DNA from: Nocardioides alpinus
GTDB lineage: Bacteria; Actinomycetota; Actinomycetes; Propionibacteriales; Nocardioidaceae
Assembly: GCF_900112035.1 (NCBI RefSeq)
Contig: NZ_FOKC01000004.1
Coordinates: 124,001-188,000, forward strand
Length of the DNA: 64,000 nucleotides
Direction of reading: 5' to 3'
The first letter of the stretch is position 1. Every line of letters begins with the position of its first letter. This document shows, piece by piece, positions 9,361 to 17,758 of this stretch. The notes under the pieces were generated by a model. The model made no database searches, was not told where the DNA came from, and saw nothing but the letters and a program-made list of their open reading frames with translations. The position numbers and the translations under genes were made by a program.

Positions 9361-10803
9361 ATGGTGCCCGTGACCACCGACCGCCCTGACCCGACCCCGG
9401 GTCCGCGGCCGGAGTCCGCCCGTCCGGCACCGTCCGGTGCCGTGCGCCGCTCCCTGTCGGGGGCCGCGAAGGGCGCGAAGGCGGCCGGTCGTGGTGCCAA
9501 GGTCGCCGGCCGCGGAGCCGGCACCGCAGGCCAGTACGCCGTGTCGCAGGCGCGGCGGGCGACGCGGGCCGAGGGCGCCGGCGACTCGGGCCTCTCGCGG
9601 CTCATCGAGCTGCACGCCTTCAACGCCGCCGGCGACGCCGCCGTGGCGATCTCGCTGGCAGGCACCCTCTTCTTCCAGGTCCCCACCGGCGAGGCGCGCG
9701 GACAGGTGGCCCTGTTCCTGGGCCTGACGATGCTCCCGTTCGCGATCGTCGCCCCCCTGATCGGCCCGTTCCTCGACCGCTTCAGCCACGGCCGCCGCTG
9801 GGCGGTCGGGGCGACCATGGCGATCCGCTGCTTCCTCTGCTGGGTGCTGGCCACCGCCGTGATCACCGAGTCGCCGTGGCTGTTCCCCGCAGCGCTCGGC
9901 GTCCTCGTGGCGTCCAAGGCGTACGGAGTCACCCGCGCGGCCGCCGTGCCGCGGCTCCTGCCACCCGACCTGACCCTGGTCAAGGCCAACGCGCGGGTCT
10001 CCCTCGCCGGCATCGTCGGCGCCGGCATCTCGGCCCCGCTCGCCATCCTCGCCTCGACCTTCGGGCCGGAGTGGTCGCTGCGCTACGGGTTCGTGGTGTT
10101 CGTGCTCGCCACCATCTGGGCGATCCGCCTGCCGGAGAAGGTCGACGCCAGCCAGGGCGAGGGCGAGCTGGTGCTCACCGGTCCGACGACCACGGGCACC
10201 ACTGCGAGCACGAGCCGCCGACCGAAGACCCGCATCCCCGCGGCTGTGGCGTTCGCCCTCCGCGCCAACTGCGGACCGCGGTGGCTCTCGGGGTTCCTCA
10301 CGATGTTCATGGCGTTCCTGCTGCGCGACAACCCGATCGGCGACTGGAAGCCCGAGGTGCTGCTCGGCCTGGTGATCGGCGCGGCCGGCCTCGGCAACAC
10401 CCTCGGCATCGCCATCGGGTCACTCCTGCAACGCCTCAATCCGGCCATGACCGTCGTGCTCGCCCTGCTGGCCGACGCGGTCGTCGCCGTCGTGGCAGCA
10501 CTGTTCTACGGCCTGCCCACGCTGGTGCTGCTCGGCCTCACTGCCGGCCTGGCGCAGTCGCTCGCGAAGCTGTCGCTCGACTCGACCATCCAGCGCGACG
10601 TGCCCAGCCGGATCCAGGCGAGTGCCTTCGCCCGGTCCGACACCACCCTTCAGCTGGCCTGGGTGATCGGCGGGTTCGTCGGCATCGCCATGCCGCTGGT
10701 GCCGCAGCTGGGCCTCGGCATCGCGGCGGCCGCGCTGGGAGCCTGGGCGACCTTCGTGCTGGTCAGCCGCCCGCCCGGCACGGCAGCGACCGCGCGGACC
10801 TGA
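9361..10803 (+). CDS. MFS transporter-like membrane protein
   Basis: A 480-aa protein with a low-complexity Ala/Gly/Lys N-terminal tail of about 70 residues (repeated GAAKGAKAAGRGAKVAGRGAG) before about 12 membrane segments. The core (LIELHAFNAAGDAAVAISLAGTLFF, LTMLPFAIVAPLIGPFLDRF) matches an actinobacterial MFS family without assigned substrate. The start is ATG 9361, GTG 9364 or GTG 9370; the tail makes them hard to separate. The basic tail is unusual for an MFS protein and may contact lipid or nucleic acid. It ends 21 bp from the convergent cold-shock gene. Confidence 0.8.
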   Translation: MVPVTTDRPDPTPGPRPESARPAPSGAVRRSLSGAAKGAKAAGRGAKVAGRGAGTAGQYAVSQARRATRAEGAGDSGLSRLIELHAFNAAGDAAVAISLAGTLFFQVPTGEARGQVALFLGLTMLPFAIVAPLIGPFLDRFSHGRRWAVGATMAIRCFLCWVLATAVITESPWLFPAALGVLVASKAYGVTRAAAVPRLLPPDLTLVKANARVSLAGIVGAGISAPLAILASTFGPEWSLRYGFVVFVLATIWAIRLPEKVDASQGEGELVLTGPTTTGTTASTSRRPKTRIPAAVAFALRANCGPRWLSGFLTMFMAFLLRDNPIGDWKPEVLLGLVIGAAGLGNTLGIAIGSLLQRLNPAMTVVLALLADAVVAVVAALFYGLPTLVLLGLTAGLAQSLAKLSLDSTIQRDVPSRIQASAFARSDTTLQLAWVIGGFVGIAMPLVPQLGLGIAAAALGAWATFVLVSRPPGTAATART

Positions 10804-10824
10804 CCGCCCGACTGCGGAACCGGC

Positions 10825-11220
10825 TCAGAGCTCCAGCTCGTCGGCGAGGGCGCGCAGCACCTTCGCCGTGCCGCTGCTGGCGGCACGCTCGGGGTGGCGA
10901 CCCCGGCGGTAGGTCTCCTCGACACCCTCGAGCATCTTGATCAGGTCCTCGACGATCGTGACCATCGCCTCGGGCTGCTTGCGCTGGGCGCTGCGCTGGT
11001 TGCGGGTGACCGAGGCGGGGGCGTCGACGACGCGGACCTGGAGGGCCTGGTCGCCCCGGCGGCCCTGGGCGATGCCGAACTCGACCTTGGTGCCCGCCTT
11101 GAGGGTCCCGGTGCCCTCGGGCAGGGCGTCGGAGTGCACGTAGACGTCCGGGCCGTCCTCCTGGGACAGGAAGCCGAAGCCCTTCTCCGCGTCGTACCAC
11201 TTCACCTTGCCACTGGGCAC
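10825..11220 (-). CDS. Cold-shock domain protein (CspB-like, extended)
   Basis: A 131-aa protein: an N-terminal cold-shock domain (residues 1-67) with RNP1 KGFGFLS and RNP2-like VYVHSD, then a charged helical C-terminal extension of about 60 residues (MVTIVEDLIKMLEGVEETYRRG). It probably binds single-stranded RNA or DNA. The length matches the extended CspB of mycobacteria rather than the 65-70-aa CspA type. GTG start at 11220, with GGAGAA 6 nt upstream. A TATCCT -10-like box lies at 11283-11278. Confidence 0.88.
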   Translation of the reverse strand: MPSGKVKWYDAEKGFGFLSQEDGPDVYVHSDALPEGTGTLKAGTKVEFGIAQGRRGDQALQVRVVDAPASVTRNQRSAQRKQPEAMVTIVEDLIKMLEGVEETYRRGRHPERAASSGTAKVLRALADELEL

Positions 11221-11424
11221 GGGACTTCTCCGCTCGACTCAACATCCTGGGGCCACGTGGGTTCACGGGCGCGGCACAGGATAGGCGTCCGGACCGGCGC
11301 TCCACCAACGGGTTCGGCAGCCCCGGGCTTTGATTTGCGTGCACACGTGCTGGGACCATGGGACCCTCGGTGGTTCCGCCCGCACCTGGCGGGCACGAGT
11401 GAGGCGACGAAGGGGTGGGGCACC

Positions 11425-13536
11425 GTGTGGTCACGACCGGTGGGACGGATCCTCGGATGCAGCCTGCTCGCGCTCGGGCTCGCACTCCCCGCCGCCGGAG
11501 CCGCGCTCGCCGACGACGCTCCGGCGTCCGGCTCCCCCGCGACCGGACCGCTGACCCTCGTCACCCTCCAGGGCGCCGGGACCAGTGCGGGCTCGAAGGA
11601 CGCCGCCGAGCTGCTCGCCCGCCAGGACGCCCTCCTGGCCGCCATCGGCGCGGGCGAACCCGTCTACCGCTGGACCACCGCACTCAACGGCTTCGCCGCC
11701 CACCTGAGCGAGGACCAGCTCTCCGTCCTCGACGACCAGCCCGGCATCGCTGCGATCGAGGCCGACCAGGTCCGCCCGCTGGCCGGTCGTACGACGATGG
11801 CGAGCGTGCGGGGCGCCACCACTCCCCGCCTGCGCGGTGGAGCGGGTGTGGTGATCGGCGTGGTCGACTCGGGCATCGCACCGGAGTCCCCCGCCTTCGC
11901 CGACGTCCCCGGCCTGGGCCGCGACCCGCGGAGCTTCGCCGGCGCGTGCGCCGAGGGCGAGGGCTGGTCGAGCGCGGACTGCACCCGCAAGGTCGTCGGG
12001 GCCCGCTGGTTCGTCGAGGGTTTCGGCGCGGACCGGGTCCGCTCCTCGGAGTCGCTGTCGGCGCGTGACGTCCTGGGCCACGGCACCCAGGTCTCCTCGG
12101 TCGCCGCCGGCAACGCCGGGATCAGCGTCCGCGTCGACGACCGCGATGCCGGCCGGTACGGCGGCGTCGCCCCACAGGCGCGGATCGCCGCCTACAAGGC
12201 CTGCTGGGGTGCGCCCGACCCCGCCGGCGACGGCTGCTCGACGGCCGACGTGGTCGCCGCGGTGGACGCTGCCGTCGCCGACCGCGTCGACGTGCTGAGC
12301 CTCGCGCTGGCCGGCGGCGAGGGCATCGACACCTTGCAGCGCGCCCTGCTCGGCGCCGCGGAGGCCGACATCGTGGTGGTCGGTGCGTCCGGCAACACGT
12401 CCGGCTCGGCGTACGCCGCGCACGCGGGGCCGTGGGTGACGACCGTGGGCTCGGCCGTGGGCCGGATGTCGCGCGGGCTGGTCGCGCTGCCCGGCGGGCG
12501 CTCCTGGACCGGCGGCGGCCGACCTGCTGCCGTGGCGGGACGCGCCGTGCTCGCCCAGGACGCACCTGCTCCCGGGGTCTCGCGCCGCGCTGCGGGTCAG
12601 TGCCGTCGCGGTGCCCTCGACTCGCGGCGCGTCGCGGGCCGCATCGTCGTGTGCCGACGGGGCGGCATCGGCCGCATCGACAAGTCGGAGGCCGTCTCCC
12701 AGGCAGGTGGACGCGCGATGGTGCTCGTCAACCTGCGTCCGGGCGCCGTGTCGGCCGACTTCCACTCCGTGCCGACCGTCCACCTGTCCGCGGCTGCCGG
12801 TCGGGAGCTCGGCCGCTGGGTCGCCCGCCACCCCGGCGTACGGGTGCGGATGTCCCGCGCGAGCGGCACCCCCGGCACCCGGCGTACGGCACCGTGGAGC
12901 GCCTCGGGCGACCCCCGCGGCGTCGCCCTCAAGCCGGACGCGGTCGCCGACGGCGACGCGGTGCTCGGTGCCGTGCCCGAGACGAGCGGACGCAGCTGGG
13001 GTGTCTTCAGCGGCAGCTCCGCGGCCACCGCCCACGCGAGCGGGCTGGCCGCCCTCCTGCTGGCCGAGCGCGACGCCCCGGCCGCCGTGGTGCGCTCCCT
13101 GCTCGTCACCTCGGGCACGCCCATCCGCGGTTCGTCGGTCCTGGCCCAGGGCAGCGGAGCCCTGCCGGGCGTCGCCCCGACCGGTCACCTGGCCCTCGAC
13201 GTGCCACGTCACGCCTGGCGTCGCGCCCTCCGTACGCACCGGCTGGACGCGCTCAACACCAGCTCGCTCCTGATGTCGGCGCGGCAGACGACGGCGGTCC
13301 GCACGGTCACCAACGTCGGCCCACGCCCGGAGTACTTCTCGGTGACGGCGCGCGGGTTCACCTCGCACCGGGTCACGGTGCGCCCCCTGGCCGTACGCCT
13401 CCGGCCGGGTCAGTCCGCACGCTTCACCATCACCGTGTCCGGGCCCACCGGGCCCGGTCGCCTCGACGACGGTGAGCTCGTCTGGCTCGGCGCCCTCGGC
13501 GGCACCACCCGCGTGCCGGTCGCCCTGACCCGCTGA
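11425..13536 (+). CDS. Secreted subtilisin-family (S8) serine protease
   Basis: A 703-aa exported protease. A signal peptide (about residues 1-30, hydrophobic CSLLALGLALPAAGAALA) is followed by an I9-like propeptide ending near residue 120. The catalytic triad is predicted as Asp148 (VVDSGI), His219 (GHGTQVSS) and Ser532 in GSSAATAHASG. That last motif departs from the usual GTSMAxPH (Ser and His kept, Met and Pro replaced). A PA-like insert lies between His and Ser (about 400-470), and the C-terminal 100 residues form an Fn3-like domain (VRTVTNVGPRPEYFSV), as in plant-type subtilases. The GTG at 11425 directly precedes the signal peptide; the open frame further upstream is not signal-like. 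Confidence 0.87.
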   Translation: MWSRPVGRILGCSLLALGLALPAAGAALADDAPASGSPATGPLTLVTLQGAGTSAGSKDAAELLARQDALLAAIGAGEPVYRWTTALNGFAAHLSEDQLSVLDDQPGIAAIEADQVRPLAGRTTMASVRGATTPRLRGGAGVVIGVVDSGIAPESPAFADVPGLGRDPRSFAGACAEGEGWSSADCTRKVVGARWFVEGFGADRVRSSESLSARDVLGHGTQVSSVAAGNAGISVRVDDRDAGRYGGVAPQARIAAYKACWGAPDPAGDGCSTADVVAAVDAAVADRVDVLSLALAGGEGIDTLQRALLGAAEADIVVVGASGNTSGSAYAAHAGPWVTTVGSAVGRMSRGLVALPGGRSWTGGGRPAAVAGRAVLAQDAPAPGVSRRAAGQCRRGALDSRRVAGRIVVCRRGGIGRIDKSEAVSQAGGRAMVLVNLRPGAVSADFHSVPTVHLSAAAGRELGRWVARHPGVRVRMSRASGTPGTRRTAPWSASGDPRGVALKPDAVADGDAVLGAVPETSGRSWGVFSGSSAATAHASGLAALLLAERDAPAAVVRSLLVTSGTPIRGSSVLAQGSGALPGVAPTGHLALDVPRHAWRRALRTHRLDALNTSSLLMSARQTTAVRTVTNVGPRPEYFSVTARGFTSHRVTVRPLAVRLRPGQSARFTITVSGPTGPGRLDDGELVWLGALGGTTRVPVALTR

Positions 13537-13545
13537 CGTACGACG

Positions 13546-13579
13546 ACGGGCCGCCGCCCCCGGAGGGACGACGGCCCGT
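13546..13579. terminator. Bidirectional terminator between protease and MHS transporter
   Basis: ACGGGCCG (13546-13553) pairs perfectly with CGGCCCGT (13572-13579). The hairpin sits between convergent stop codons at 13536 and 13597. Confidence 0.55.
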
Positions 13580-13596
13580 GCCGACCGGAAGTGCGC

Positions 13597-14967
13597 TCAG
13601 GTGTCGAGCACCCGGTCGTGGCGCAGGGAGGTCGCCTTCGTCTCCTGGGCGAACAGGACCGCGATGACTGTGAGCACCGAAGCGATCGTCATGTAGATCG
13701 CCACCTTGTCGACGTTGGCAGTGCCCTCGCTGGCGCTGCCGAGGAGGTCGATCGCGATGATCGGGGCGAGCGCGCCGGCGAAGATCGAGGCGAGCTGGTA
13801 GCCCACGGAGGCGCCGGTGTAGCGCACCGAGGTGCCGAACAGCTCGGAGAAGAACGCCGCCTGCGGGGCGTACATCAGCGCGTGCAGGACCAGGCCGACG
13901 CAGATCGCGAGGATGATCTTGGGCTCGGAGCGCGAGGCGATCAGGTCGAAGAAGAACCACGACCACACCGCGACCCCGACGGCACCGGCGAGGTAGAGCG
14001 GACGCCGACCGACCTTGTCGCTGAGCGCGCCGACCAGCGGGATGGTCACGAAGTGGACGACCGAGCCGATGAGCAGCGCCTTGAGGATCAGCGGCTTGTC
14101 GTCGGCCGTGCCGGCGTAGAGGGTGAGGAACGAGATCGAGATGATCGTGAAGAGGTAGTAGGAGATGTTCTCCGCCATCCGCATCCCCATGGCCACGAAG
14201 ACCTCCTTGGGGTACTTGCGGAAGACCTCGATGATCGGCATGTGGGCCGACTCCTTGGTCTCCATCTCGGCCTTGGTCTCCGCGAAGACCGGCGACTCCT
14301 CGATCGACAGGCGGACCCACAGGCCGACACCCACCAGGACGGCGCTCAGCAGGAACGGGATCCGCCAGCCCCACGCCTCGAACGCGGCGTCGGACTGCAC
14401 GGCGGCCAGCACCCACAGCACGCCGGTGGCGAACAGGTTGCCCAGCGCCACACCGGCCTGCGGCCACGACGACCAGAAGCCGCGCTGCGAGTCGTCGCCG
14501 TGCTCGGCTGCCATCAGGACGGCACCACCCCACTCACCACCGACCGCGAAGCCCTGGACCAGGCGGCACAGCAGCAGGAGCAGCGGGGCCGCGACGCCGA
14601 TGGCGGCGTACGTCGGGAGCAGGCCGATCGCGAACGTCGCCACGCCCATGAGGAACAGCGAGAAGACCAGCATCTTCTTGCGACCGACCTTGTCGCCGAA
14701 GTGGCCGAAGACGACCCCGCCCAGCGGACGCGCCACGAAACCGAGCGCGTAGGTGCCGAAGGCCAGCAGCGTGGCGGTGGCGGGCTCGCTCTCGGGGAAG
14801 AACAGCGTGCCGAACACGAGCGCCGCGGCCGAGCCGTAGAGGAAGAAGTCGTACCACTCGACGGCGGTGCCGATCAGGGACGCGAAGACGACCTTGACGA
14901 TGCCGGTGCGCTCGGGCTGAGCACCCGGCGCGCCGGTCCCGGTCGTGGTGGAGGTGTCGGTGGACAT
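13597..14967 (-). CDS. MHS-family MFS metabolite:H+ symporter
   Basis: A 456-aa, 12-segment permease of the metabolite:H+ symporter branch (ProP/ShiA/KgtP type). Landmarks are VFASLIGTAVEWYDFFLYGSA near the N-terminus, FGHFGDKVGRKKML (loop 2/3) and RLVQGFAVGGEWGGAVLMAAEH. ATG start at 14967 with AAAGG 6 nt upstream. It lies 53 bp after the hydroxybutyrate dehydrogenase gene on the same strand, suggesting uptake of 3-hydroxybutyrate or a related acid. That assignment is inference from context. Confidence 0.87.
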   Translation of the reverse strand: MSTDTSTTTGTGAPGAQPERTGIVKVVFASLIGTAVEWYDFFLYGSAAALVFGTLFFPESEPATATLLAFGTYALGFVARPLGGVVFGHFGDKVGRKKMLVFSLFLMGVATFAIGLLPTYAAIGVAAPLLLLLCRLVQGFAVGGEWGGAVLMAAEHGDDSQRGFWSSWPQAGVALGNLFATGVLWVLAAVQSDAAFEAWGWRIPFLLSAVLVGVGLWVRLSIEESPVFAETKAEMETKESAHMPIIEVFRKYPKEVFVAMGMRMAENISYYLFTIISISFLTLYAGTADDKPLILKALLIGSVVHFVTIPLVGALSDKVGRRPLYLAGAVGVAVWSWFFFDLIASRSEPKIILAICVGLVLHALMYAPQAAFFSELFGTSVRYTGASVGYQLASIFAGALAPIIAIDLLGSASEGTANVDKVAIYMTIASVLTVIAVLFAQETKATSLRHDRVLDT

Positions 14968-15020
14968 GAGCTGCCTTTCATCGGGGGGAGGTGCTGGCGT
15001 GGTGGTGCGGAGCCACGGGG

Positions 15021-15794
15021 TCAGGCGGCGGTCCAGCCGCCGTCGAGGAGCAGGGAGGTGCCCGTCATGGACGTGGCGGCGGGACCGCAGAGGAAGGCCA
15101 CCGCGTCGGCGACCTCCTCGGGCTCGACGAGACGCTTCACCGGGGTGCGGGCCAGCAGCACCGTGTCGAGGACCTCGTCCTCGGCGATGCCGTGGGTGCG
15201 CGCCTGGTCGGCGAGCTGGCCCTCGACCAGCGGCGTACGCACGTAGCCGGGACAGACGGTGTTGCTGGTGACGCCCTTGTCGGCGGCCTCGAGCGCGATG
15301 ACCTTGGAGAGTCCCTCGAGGCCGTGCTTGGCGCTGACGTAGGCGGACTTGTAGGCCGAGGCGCGGTGGCCGTGGACGCTGGAGACGTGGACCAGCCGAC
15401 CCCAGCCGCGGTCGTACATCCCGGGCAGGACGCGGCGGGCCAGCAGGAAGGGGGCGTGGAGCATCAGCGCGTGGATCGTGCGGAACTGCTCGGGGTCGAA
15501 GTCCTCGACGGGTGCGACGTGCTGGATGCCGGCGTTGTTGACGAGGATGTCGACGTCCAGGTCCAGCGCCTCGATGGCAGCCTGGTCGGTGAGGTCGACG
15601 ACGTGCGGCGTGCCGTGCACCTGCGCAGCGACCTTGGCCACGCCCTCCTCGTCGCGATCGAGGAGGTGGACCTCGGCCCCGCTCTCGGCGAGGCGGGCCG
15701 CGACCGCGGCACCGATGCCGCTGGCCGCCCCGGTCACCAGGGCCCGGCGTCCGCGCAGGGCGGGTCCGGCGGAGCGTGCGAGGTCGGTGGTCAT
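15021..15794 (-). CDS. 3-hydroxybutyrate dehydrogenase (SDR)
   Basis: A 257-aa classical short-chain dehydrogenase, predicted to oxidise D-3-hydroxybutyrate to acetoacetate with NAD+. It has the cofactor motif TGAASGIG (residues 21-28), the NNAGIQHV signature and the catalytic YVSAKHG; the NAGIQHVAP and YKSAYVSAKHGLEGLSK stretches are characteristic of the bacterial 3-HBDH group. ATG 15794 is preceded by a TACGGT box at 6 nt, so it probably has its own leaderless promoter. The upstream gene is a PucR-type activator and the downstream gene an MHS symporter, consistent with a ketone-body utilisation module. Confidence 0.85.
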   Translation of the reverse strand: MTTDLARSAGPALRGRRALVTGAASGIGAAVAARLAESGAEVHLLDRDEEGVAKVAAQVHGTPHVVDLTDQAAIEALDLDVDILVNNAGIQHVAPVEDFDPEQFRTIHALMLHAPFLLARRVLPGMYDRGWGRLVHVSSVHGHRASAYKSAYVSAKHGLEGLSKVIALEAADKGVTSNTVCPGYVRTPLVEGQLADQARTHGIAEDEVLDTVLLARTPVKRLVEPEEVADAVAFLCGPAATSMTGTSLLLDGGWTAA

Positions 15795-15800
15795 GCCCTC

Positions 15801-15806
15801 ACCGTA
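15801..15806 (-). promoter_or_regulatory. -10 box, leaderless start of hydroxybutyrate dehydrogenase
   Basis: TACGGT on the minus strand ends 6 nt before ATG 15794. GCACATGG occurs upstream at 15826-15833 and 15873-15880, a possible activator-site direct repeat. Confidence 0.45.
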
Positions 15807-15887
15807 GGGAGGCGCGTGACGGACAGCACATGGTCTTCAACGCCACATTTCAGCACTCAGCATGTTCTCCGGGCACATGGCCGAGGG

Positions 15888-17744
15888 TCAGTCCGCCTGC
15901 AACCTGGCCAGCTTCAGCGCGAGCTGGAGGTCCAGCGCGCGGACCGGCCCGCGCCAGTCGGGACCGAGGAGCTCGCCGATCCGGTCGAGCCGTTGGGTCA
16001 CGGTGTTGGGGTGCACGTGCAGGGCGGCCGCAGTGTCCTTGAGGTGCCCGCCGCTCGCGAACCACTCCTCGAGGGTGGCCACCAGCCCGGTGCCACGCCG
16101 CGCGTCCCACTCCCGCACCGGACCGACCATCGTCTCGACGAAGGCCGCGACGTGCTCGGGGTCGTTGTCACCGAGGAGCAGCCGGGCGACGCCGAGACCG
16201 GCGGGGTCGCTCACGTCGCCGACGCGTCCCAGCCGGACGAGGGTGTCCAGGCAGCGCCGGGCCTCCGCGTGCGCGGCCACCAGCCGGTCCTCGTGGAGCG
16301 CGTCGCTCGTCGCCGCCACGCCCACCGTGGCCACACCGCCGGCGCCGGACATCGCCGCCTGCAGGTCGGTGCCCACGCGCTGCGGGTCCTCGCTCGGCAC
16401 CACCATCACCACGGCTCCGCGGTGCTCCCCGGCCAGCCCCGACATCCGGCGGGCGAGGGACACGGCGGCGCGGCTCGCACGGTGCCGGTCGGCGCCGTCG
16501 ATCGATGCCGCGGCCACGACCACGGGTCCGTCGAGGCTTGCGCTGTGACGTCGTACGCGGTCACGCAGGCGCTCTCGCGCCTCCGGCCCGGCCTCCAGCA
16601 GGTCCACGAGCAGCTGGCCGCCGAGGCGCTCCTCGGCATCGCTGACGGACCGCGCGAAGAGCAGCACCAGCGCGGTCACGAGGGCGCCGCGCTCGAGCGT
16701 ACGACGACCGGCGAGGTCGAGCGGCGCCTCGCGACGCAGCACCAGGGTGGCGACGTGCTCCGTGCCGGCGCGGGCAGCGGCCACGAGCCCAGACTCGACC
16801 ACGACGCAGCGTCCCGAGGCCACCGCGGCGGGCACCGCGTCGGTCCAGGCAAGTCCGATGTCCTCACCCGCCTGGAGCTCACCGGCGGGCGTCCACACCG
16901 ACACCGCACCGTCGAGCACGCTGGACAGCACCTCGGCCACCTCTGCGACCCCTCCCCCGCCGAGCAGGAGGTCGGTGAGGCGGTCGTGTGCCAGCGCCGC
17001 GGCGTCGACGGCCTCGGTGTGGCGGGTCAGCGAACGGTTGGCCTCGTCGAGCTCGACGAAGAGGCGCGCGTTCTCCAGGGCGACCACGGCGTGCGCCGCG
17101 AACGAGGTGAGCAGGCTGACCTCCGACTGCGGGAAGCGGCGCACGGTGCGGTGGACCGCCAGCAGGGCCCCGATGACCACGCCGTCGAGCACCAGCGGGA
17201 CGCCCAGGATCGCGCGGATCTGCTCGCCCGCCACGGCCTTGTCGATGAAGCCCTTGTGCACGAAGCGGTCGTCGGCGGCGTAGTCCTCCGTGAAGTAGGC
17301 GGCGCCGGTCTGGGCGACCAGTCCGAGCAGGCCGGTGCCGAGCGGCAGCCGCAGCGTCTGGAACTCCCGGGTCAGGGCACCGTCGGTGACCTTCATGTAG
17401 GACGCGCCGTCGCCGTCGCCCTCCCCGTCGTCGTTGAGCGACAGGTAGGTCATGTCGCAGTGCAGCAGCTGGCGCGCGCGCCGCACGATCGCGGCCAGGA
17501 TGGTGTCGACGTCGCGGATCGCGGTGAGGTCGGAGGCCGTCTCGTAGAGCGCCGACAGTTCGGCCTCGCGCGAGCGCATCCGCGTCATCAGGTCGCGCAG
17601 CCGCAGGGCGACGTCGTACTCCGTGCGGAGCGCCGCCGCCTTGTCGTCACCGACGCCGCGCTCGAGCTGCGCGAGGTGCTCGTCGAAGGCGGCACGAGGC
17701 GCCTCGTCGTAGAGCAGGTCGAGGAAGGTCGGCACGAGGCCCAT
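15888..17744 (-). CDS. GAF/PucR-type transcriptional regulator
   Basis: A 618-aa cytosolic regulator. An N-terminal helical region is followed by a GAF domain (about residues 60-245, including YETASDLTAIRDVDTILAAIVRRARQLL), a middle diguanylate-cyclase-like/PucR region, and a C-terminal PucR helix-turn-helix (about 548-618, GHLKDTAAALHVHPNTVTQRLDRIGELLG). Such proteins activate neighbouring catabolic genes when a small molecule binds the GAF domain. Start ATG 17744. It sits immediately before the 3-hydroxybutyrate dehydrogenase and is probably its activator; the RDD-FHA gene ends 14 bp upstream. Confidence 0.85.
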   Translation of the reverse strand: MGLVPTFLDLLYDEAPRAAFDEHLAQLERGVGDDKAAALRTEYDVALRLRDLMTRMRSREAELSALYETASDLTAIRDVDTILAAIVRRARQLLHCDMTYLSLNDDGEGDGDGASYMKVTDGALTREFQTLRLPLGTGLLGLVAQTGAAYFTEDYAADDRFVHKGFIDKAVAGEQIRAILGVPLVLDGVVIGALLAVHRTVRRFPQSEVSLLTSFAAHAVVALENARLFVELDEANRSLTRHTEAVDAAALAHDRLTDLLLGGGGVAEVAEVLSSVLDGAVSVWTPAGELQAGEDIGLAWTDAVPAAVASGRCVVVESGLVAAARAGTEHVATLVLRREAPLDLAGRRTLERGALVTALVLLFARSVSDAEERLGGQLLVDLLEAGPEARERLRDRVRRHSASLDGPVVVAAASIDGADRHRASRAAVSLARRMSGLAGEHRGAVVMVVPSEDPQRVGTDLQAAMSGAGGVATVGVAATSDALHEDRLVAAHAEARRCLDTLVRLGRVGDVSDPAGLGVARLLLGDNDPEHVAAFVETMVGPVREWDARRGTGLVATLEEWFASGGHLKDTAAALHVHPNTVTQRLDRIGELLGPDWRGPVRALDLQLALKLARLQAD

Positions 17745-17758
17745 CCTGCCGTGCGGGC

